Below are positions 58,887 through 64,000 of a DNA stretch of 64,000 nucleotides, piece after piece; the first letter of the stretch is position 1; each line of letters starts with the position of its first letter. Below the pieces are notes generated by a model. That model was given only the letters and a program-made list of their open reading frames with translations. It searched no databases and was not told where the DNA came from. Location: the NCBI GenBank assembly GCA_031769625.1, contig JAUIMM010000088.1:3983501-4047500 (forward strand), in the 5' to 3' direction. The DNA comes from Taudactylus pleione. Taxonomy: Eukaryota; Chordata; Amphibia; Anura; Myobatrachidae. Made by a program: the position numbers and the translations under genes.

Positions 58887-59323
58887 GGGACTGGTTCAGA
58901 GTTGTACACTAACCCGATGGTTAGCGTTCACCTCCAATAGTGAGAGGTGTGCACATATGCAAGACCTGTTCTGAGCATGTGCAGAACAGGACCTGCGATC
59001 TCACCCGTAGACCTTCCCAAGCAGAAGCATGGCATTTGGGGGGCGGGGCTGTGTTGGTGGACGCAGATTTCCTGGCCTTGCAAGCTGGCAGGACCCGGTC
59101 AGTGTGCGGCAAGCTTCAGCTACCACAACCCGGTCAAAGGGGCAACCATCGCGACCAATGGTCGCAATGGTTGCGATGGTAATCCCAGGCTGGGCACGCA
59201 GATGCAGGAAAGTGGTGTCTATTTCCAGGAGACACCACCTTCTGCATTAGCATTTTAGATGGATGGAATTGCACAGCCGCTTGTGTGCGGCTCTTCAATT
59301 CCGTCAATCTCTGAATCAGACTC
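58887..59323. mobile_element. GGGCCTGATTCAGA-family MITE, TAA TSD
   Basis: It runs from gggactggttcagag to ctctgaatcagactc, with TAA on both sides (58884-58886 and 59324-59326). Interior palindrome gtgtctatttccaggagaca. Confidence 0.75.
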
Positions 59324-59577
59324 TAAGACAATACATCTACAGGTGGTGCTAATTATTCCTGAGGATACCTTGAAAAGATTCACTGTTATGATTCCATAAA
59401 GACTATGTGCGAGATTACGGAAGACAGACCAAAGAGTGTTCCAGTGTACACACTGCTGTAGCCACAGTTAGAGGGAACATTTGGAAGTGAAGAATATAAT
59501 TATGTGATACTGACAGCAGTGGATCTTCTATTTCACTAAATCCAGTACAGTAAATCAGTGAACTTAGGAGTCATTAC

Positions 59578-59696
59578 CGGGCTCTGTCCGCTTTCACTGA
59601 CACAGTAAACATGGAACCGGTAGGAGCAGCCTGGGTTCAGGTGGTCACACATATGCTCTCTTGCTGTGCCGCTGTACACAATGTCCCAATTGCTCT
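59578..59696 (-). CDS. FNDC3A: FNDC3A coding exon, most 5' in window
   Basis: The acceptor TTACAG ends at 59697 and the donor GTAATG begins at 59577; the exon ends in phase 0. It reads SNWDIVYSGTAREHMC then HLNPGCSYRFHVYCVSESGQ, the last strands of an FN3 module. FNDC3A is a membrane-anchored protein with about nine FN3 modules, needed for spermatid-Sertoli adhesion in mouse. Earlier exons must lie beyond 64000 because only a DIRS element is seen to the right. Confidence 0.92.
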
Positions 59697-60144
59697 CTGT
59701 AAGATTAGATAGGCGTTTATTATGAATCACTGTTTTGCTGATAGCGATGATGCTTTGCTAGAATGACTAAAGCAGTGTTTCAATTTTCCTAACACATAAC
59801 AATACATCAAAGCTTCCTGGAAATAATTTGATAAACTCATAAGCGTAAGCTCACAGACCAGCACCAATAGACTCATTAAAAGGAAACCTACATAATATGT
59901 ACTGTACACATTAATTAACACAGCTTGTTTGTTGTAACAATGTGGTTATAGTGTGGAGTTTGAATTGATAATATGCAGTGAATAGCTTCATACTAGCTGG
60001 CAGCACATTACAATTAAATGAAGTATAGACATATGTAAAAGCAAAGAAGCTCTAAAAACACGAAGCATAGCACAAGAGTACTCTTAAATAATAATACCAT
60101 ACAAAGTACAAAAAGGGATTTTTTTTTTTTTTTTTAATATTAAT

Positions 60145-60554
60145 AAAATATGAGATATGGTAAGAACTTACCTTTGTTATCTCTATTTCTACGAAGTCCA
60201 TAGGGTTCCACAGGATACCTTGGGGTATAGGTGTGACGTCAGTCATCGGGCACCATAGAGTTAAGCTTTCAGCCTCCCAGGATGCACTAGGGTCCCCCTC
60301 CTATACCCCGCCCACGAGCCAAGGCACCTCAGTAAGTTACCAAGCCATAGGCCGGAGGAGGAGAAGGAAGAGAGAGAAAGAAGATCTGGATACACACAAG
60401 AATCACACTCTCACCAGAGGGAGACGGAAAAACCGGTGACCAGACCAAAGCCCATCTGCAGCACAGGTGCAACAGGGCGGGAGTCCTGTGGAACCCTATG
60501 GACTTCGTAGAAATAGAGATAACAAAGGTAAGTTCTTACCATATCTCATATTTT
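60145..60554. repeat. 70-bp perfect inverted repeat at the DIRS end
   Basis: 60145-60214 and 60485-60554 are exact inverted copies separated by 270 bp. A further direct copy of 'agtccatagggt..ccacaggataccttgggg' occurs at 60195-60226 and 60564-60595. Terminal inverted repeat plus internal complementary sequence is the expected right-end organisation of a DIRS element. A T run (60118-60135) lies just outside. Confidence 0.85.
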
Positions 60555-60615
60555 CTACTTCAGAGTCCATAGGGTATCCACAGGATACCTTGGGGATGTC
60601 CCAAAGCAGTATCCT

Positions 60616-61647
60616 TTAAGGGTGGGGACGCTCCTGTGCTGAAAGGAGAATCCGCCGCCCGAAGGAAGCATCCTGAGAGGCAAAGGTGTCAAACCTGTAA
60701 TACCTCACGAAGGTATGGACAGAGGACCACGTAGCAGCCTTGCAGATCTGGACTGCAGAGGCACCACATCGAGCTGCCCACGAAGGACCCACAGACCTAG
60801 TGGAATGAGCCTTCACAGAAGGAGGAACCGGCAGACCTTCATGAAGATAAGCATCAGAAATAGCCATACGGATCCAGGCTGCCAAAGTTTGCCAATCCTT
60901 TTTACGGAAGCCATAGAGAACAAACAAAGCGTCCGACTTCCTAAACGAAGAAGTGCGGTCAACATAAGTCCTTAAGGCCCGCACAACATCCAAAGTGGCC
61001 TCACCCACTGAAAGGCCAGGTGAGTTAAAGGCCGGAACAACTATTTCCTCGTTAACATGAAGCTGGGAAACAACTTTGGGAAGAAATTCAGGCCGAGTGC
61101 GAAGCACTGCCCTGTTCCCATGAAAAATCAAGAAAGGGGGTCTACAAGAAAGAGCCCCTAAATCAGAAACACGTCTGGCTGAAGCTATGGCCAGAAGGAA
61201 AACAGTCTTAGCTGTTAGCCATTTAAGATCCACTGAGTCCAGTGGTTCAAACGGCGGTCCCTGGAGAGCCCTCAGGACCACAGCCAAATCCCAATGCGCC
61301 ACAGGTGGAACAAAGGGCGGCTGAATGCGGAGAACACCTTGCATAAAGGTGCGCACATCCGGGATTGTAGCAATCCTACGGTGAAACCAGACAGACAGGG
61401 CCGAAACCTGTACCTTCAAAGAAGCAAGGCGAAGCCCATGATCTAGTCCCGCTTGTAGGAAGGCGAGTATCCTAGACAGACGAAACTCCCGCGGTGCATA
61501 ACCTCTCGGTCGACACCACTGGAAGAACGTTTGCCACACGCGATGGTATATTCTCACGGAAGACGGTTTCCGAGCTCGTAACATGGTACGCACAACAGAC
61601 CTGGAAAACCCCCTGGACCTCAACATGGCTGTCTCAACAGCCACGCC
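60616..61647 (-). CDS. DIRS tyrosine recombinase
   Basis: This is the C-terminal 343 residues of a 949-codon open frame (63465-60616). The recognisable domain starts at GVAVETAML. Catalytic residues expected for a tyrosine recombinase are present: Arg in ASARRVSDLGAL, the H-x-x-R box HSTRS, and the nucleophile Tyr in FVRYYRFD. In DIRS elements this enzyme replaces an integrase and inserts a circular DNA intermediate without target duplication. The frame upstream of 61647 overlaps RT and has no domain I recognise. The true start is unknown. Confidence 0.88.
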   Translation of the reverse strand, partial: GVAVETAMLRSRGFSRSVVRTMLRARKPSSVRIYHRVWQTFFQWCRPRGYAPREFRLSRILAFLQAGLDHGLRLASLKVQVSALSVWFHRRIATIPDVRTFMQGVLRIQPPFVPPVAHWDLAVVLRALQGPPFEPLDSVDLKWLTAKTVFLLAIASARRVSDLGALSCRPPFLIFHGNRAVLRTRPEFLPKVVSQLHVNEEIVVPAFNSPGLSVGEATLDVVRALRTYVDRTSSFRKSDALFVLYGFRKKDWQTLAAWIRMAISDAYLHEGLPVPPSVKAHSTRSVGPSWAARCGASAVQICKAATWSSVHTFVRYYRFDTFASQDASFGRRILLSAQERPHP

Positions 61648-63746
61648 GTCAAAGACAGCCGAGTCAGGTCCGGGTGAAGACAAGGACCCTGCGACAGAAG
61701 GTCCGGTCGTAGCGGCAACCGCAGAGGACTGTCCTCGGACAGACCCTGAAGGTCTGAGAACCAGTGCTGTCTGGGCCACGCGGGAGCTATCAACAGGAGC
61801 ATCCCTCCTTCCTGTTTGAATTTCCGGATTACCCGTGTAAGAAGGGAAACCGGAGGAAACAGGTATGCGAACCGGAACGTCCACCGGACGGACAGAGCAT
61901 CCACCAGAGACGCCTCTTCGTCTCTTGTGCGAGACCCGTACACCGGCAACTTGTTGTTGTGCCGGGACGCCATGAGGTCGATCTCTGGAAGACCCCACAT
62001 GTCCACCAGCAGTTGAAAAACGTCCGGGTGCAGGGACCATTCCCCCGGATGAACGTCCTGGCGACTTAGAAAGTCCGCCTCCCAGTTTAGCACTCCTGGG
62101 ATGAAGACAGCTGATATGGCCGGAAGATTGCGCTCCGCCCATACCAGGATCCGAGACACCTCTACGAGAGCCGCCCGACTTCGGGTTCCTCCTTGCCTGT
62201 TTATGTAGGCCACGGTGGTAGCGTTGTCCGACTGGACCTGCACCAGGCGACCCTGGAGAACCCGATGTGCCTGCTGGAGAGCATTGAAGACCACACGGAG
62301 TTCCAAGATATTTATTGGAAGCTCCGCTTCTGTCGGCGTCCACCTGCCCTGGAACAAGTGTTGACCCGAAACTGCTCCCCAGCCCCGAAGACTGGCGTCC
62401 GTTGTCAACAGGACCCAATTTGGTACCCAGAACGGACGTCCCTTGCTGAGATGGGTCGTCTGCAACCACCAGGCAAGGGACAGGCGAACCTCTGGGGAGA
62501 GCACTATCGTCTGGGACTTTAGAGACTGAGGCAGCCCGTTCCACTTGGACAGGATCAGGTGCTGCAGAGGTCTGGAGTGAAACTGGGCATATTCCACCAT
62601 GTCGAACACCGACACCATGGAGCCCAGTAACCTCATCGCCGAGTGTAGAGACACCCGGCGGCCGTGCAGACAACTGCGCACCCTCGACTGTAAAGCAGAG
62701 ATCTTTTCCCCCGTCACAAAGATCCTTTGCTGTCCCGAGTCCAATAAGGCTCCGAGGTGCAGAATCCGCCGAGACGGGATTAGAGTGGACTTCTGCCAGT
62801 TGATTAACCAGCCGTGCCGTTGCAGTAGCGCAATGGTCAGGTCCAAGTGGCGTAGAAGGAGCTCTGGAGATCCTGCCACTAATAAAAGGTCGTCCAAGTA
62901 CGGCAACATGCGGACTCCCTGCAGCCGCAGAGAAGCCGCCATGACCGCCATCACCTTGGTGAACACACGTGGTGCTGTCGCCAGGCCAAAAGGTAACGCC
63001 CAAAACTGGAAGTGGTCGCTGCGGATTGCAAACCTGAGGAACTGTTGATGGCGCAAAAGAATAGGGACATGCAGGTAAGCGTCCTGTATGTCCAATGACA
63101 CCATGTAGTCCCCAGGTTCCAGCGCCAGAATGATGGACCGTAGGGTCTCCATCCAAAACTTCGGGACCCGCAAAGACTTGTTGAGAGCTTTGAGGTTGAG
63201 AATCGGACGATACGACCCACTGGGTTTCTGCACCAAAAAAAGATTTGAATAGAAACCCTGGCCCCTCTGGAAGAATGGAACAGGCACTATAACTCCAGCC
63301 TGGAGCATAGTGTGCAAGACCTTCCGCAGCTCCGTGGCCTTGTTCCGGTCTGATGGTAGACCCGTGGTGAAGAATCGAGCCGGGGGTCTGTGCCGGAAAG
63401 AGAGGGCGTACCCGTGGGGGACCACCTCGAGAACCCAAGTGTCTGTCGTGGTGACCGACCAACACCGAGCGAACTGCAGCAGGCGGCCTCCCACTTTGGG
63501 ATCCCCCAAAGGGAGGCCCGGACCGTCAGGCCGCAGGCTTGTCATCTGGCTTAGGGGCCGGACGTCTGGTACTCCATGCCTGCTTCCGGGGCTTGGCCGA
63601 TTTCTTAGGACCAGCCTGTCGAGGAAAAGACTGTGGTTTGGGCCTGCCCTGGGCCCTATAAGACCGAAAGGACGATGGTACTGAACCAGAAGGAGCAGCG
63701 GCCGACGGGAGACATGCCGATTTGGCTGCCGCCAGCGTGGCCTCAA
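61620..63746 (-). CDS. DIRS reverse transcriptase / RNase H
   Basis: An open frame of 708 codons. RT motifs are SLDIQDAYLHVP (Asp about 219), LPFGLATAPRVFTK (251-264) and YLDD (283-286). RNase H acidic residues are Asp450 (TTDAS), Glu482 (ELRV), Asp507 (SDNATT) and Asp558 (WEADFLSR). A C-terminal region (EIDLMASRHN, AYLFPPVSLL, IAPAWPRQHWF) is where many DIRS elements carry a methyltransferase-like domain. The first roughly 100 residues overlap the gag-like ORF, so the real start may be internal. Confidence 0.92.
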   Translation of the reverse strand: MRPRWRQPNRHVSRRPLLLLVQYHRPFGLIGPRAGPNHSLFLDRLVLRNRPSPGSRHGVPDVRPLSQMTSLRPDGPGLPLGDPKVGGRLLQFARCWSVTTTDTWVLEVVPHGYALSFRHRPPARFFTTGLPSDRNKATELRKVLHTMLQAGVIVPVPFFQRGQGFYSNLFLVQKPSGSYRPILNLKALNKSLRVPKFWMETLRSIILALEPGDYMVSLDIQDAYLHVPILLRHQQFLRFAIRSDHFQFWALPFGLATAPRVFTKVMAVMAASLRLQGVRMLPYLDDLLLVAGSPELLLRHLDLTIALLQRHGWLINWQKSTLIPSRRILHLGALLDSGQQRIFVTGEKISALQSRVRSCLHGRRVSLHSAMRLLGSMVSVFDMVEYAQFHSRPLQHLILSKWNGLPQSLKSQTIVLSPEVRLSLAWWLQTTHLSKGRPFWVPNWVLLTTDASLRGWGAVSGQHLFQGRWTPTEAELPINILELRVVFNALQQAHRVLQGRLVQVQSDNATTVAYINRQGGTRSRAALVEVSRILVWAERNLPAISAVFIPGVLNWEADFLSRQDVHPGEWSLHPDVFQLLVDMWGLPEIDLMASRHNNKLPVYGSRTRDEEASLVDALSVRWTFRFAYLFPPVSLLTRVIRKFKQEGGMLLLIAPAWPRQHWFSDLQGLSEDSPLRLPLRPDLLSQGPCLHPDLTRLSLTAWLLRQPC

Positions 63747-64000
63747 TCTTGTCCAGATCCGGACCGAAGAGAACTTCTCCGTTAAAGGGCAACGCCTCCA
63801 AACCCTTTTTGGAATCAGCGTCCGCCTTCCAGGATCGCAACCACAAGGTGCGACGAGCAGCCACCGCTGCAGAAGAAATTCGAGACACCAGAGTACTAGT
63901 GTCTAAGGCCGCTTCGTTGATATAAGTGGCCGAATCACGGAGATTACCAATCAACTCCGCCTGATCGGCCGGACAGTCGGAATCAAAAGACGCCTCTAAT
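63526..64000 (-). CDS. DIRS gag-like protein, C-terminal part
   Basis: The frame is open from the window edge to TGA/TAA at 63526. It reads LEASFDSDCPADQAE at the edge, then RTLWLRSWKADADSKKGLE and LPFNGEVLFGPDLDKIEATL. The tail is basic and proline-rich (QAGPKKSAKPRKQAWSTRR). This resembles the ORF1/gag of vertebrate DIRS elements, a type related to the LAP2-alpha-specific domain. The apparent start at 63954 is not a real start because the frame continues upstream. Confidence 0.8.
   Translation of the reverse strand, partial: LEASFDSDCPADQAELIGNLRDSATYINEAALDTSTLVSRISSAAVAARRTLWLRSWKADADSKKGLEALPFNGEVLFGPDLDKIEATLAAAKSACLPSAAAPSGSVPSSFRSYRAQGRPKPQSFPRQAGPKKSAKPRKQAWSTRRPAPKPDDKPAA

Larger units (their letters stand above)
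60145..64000 (-). mobile_element. DIRS-type tyrosine-recombinase retrotransposon, truncated by window edge
   Basis: On the minus strand, from 64000 down: a gag-like ORF, an RT/RNase H ORF, a tyrosine recombinase ORF and terminal repeats. Neighbouring ORFs overlap (gag/RT by about 220 nt, RT/YR by about 30 nt of recognisable YR). All three are open, so this copy looks young. It lies in sense orientation in an upstream FNDC3A intron. Confidence 0.92.

Noticed and set aside
35031..59696. FNDC3B as identity of the FN3 gene
   Set aside because: The C-terminal segment beginning SDEQCAAVILVLFA and many internal stretches follow FNDC3A, and MLNR rather than GHSR is next door.
61494..63048. Plus-strand ORFs across the DIRS element
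   Set aside because: They are antisense to RT and recombinase and show no recognisable domain.
1..64000. tRNA genes, CRISPR arrays, operons and riboswitches
   Set aside because: None was seen by reading; CRISPR, operons and bacterial regulatory sites are not expected in this eukaryotic DNA.

Overview
This is vertebrate nuclear DNA, most probably from an anuran amphibian. It holds spliced genes with long introns, dense nested DNA transposons, and DIRS, Penelope-like, L2-like and PIF/Harbinger elements. No bacterial, organellar or viral genome is present. The species cannot be named from the sequence.

Two host genes are supported, both on the minus strand. FNDC3A (fibronectin type III domain containing 3A) is represented by its last ten coding exons, read from 59696 down to the stop at 35031. 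They encode about 588 C-terminal residues: a chain of FN3 modules and one C-terminal transmembrane segment. All splice phases join without loss. The 5' half lies beyond 64000, past a DIRS retrotransposon. Downstream on the same strand is a complete two-exon motilin receptor gene, MLNR. Exon 1 is 13035-13788, exon 2 is 4489-4805, and the product is 356 aa with an intron of about 8.2 kb. The FNDC3A-MLNR order and orientation match human 13q14.2; the FNDC3B-GHSR pair at human 3q26 is its paralogue.

Layout: 1-4.5 kb holds a (CT)n tract, a telomere-like minisatellite and MLNR downstream DNA. 4.5-13.8 kb is MLNR; its intron holds a palindromic structure at 6.5-9.3 kb and several MITEs. 14-21 kb is intergenic, with telomere-like and AT-rich repeats. 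21-24.4 kb is a PIF/Harbinger transposon with divergent genes: a transposase with two stop codons (minus) and an open Myb/SANT-like partner (plus). 25-31.3 kb is intergenic with MITEs and a hAT-linked minisatellite. 31.8-35 kb is the probable FNDC3A 3' UTR. 35-59.7 kb is FNDC3A exons and introns. The introns carry two hAT elements with internal minisatellites, a hAT nested in a 9-bp-TSD element, and two palindromes of Penelope-like type. 60.1-64 kb is a DIRS element (gag-like, RT/RNase H, tyrosine recombinase) cut by the window edge.

The most unusual points are these. A Penelope-like element has 5S rRNA-derived modules tandemly repeated just downstream of its GIY-YIG endonuclease remnant, inside a 4.9-kb inverted repeat. 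FNDC3A contains a 93-nt GC-AG intron with no in-frame stop. A near-perfect 81-bp fold-back sits exactly at one end of a hAT element. A 606-codon second open frame overlaps the DIRS reverse transcriptase.
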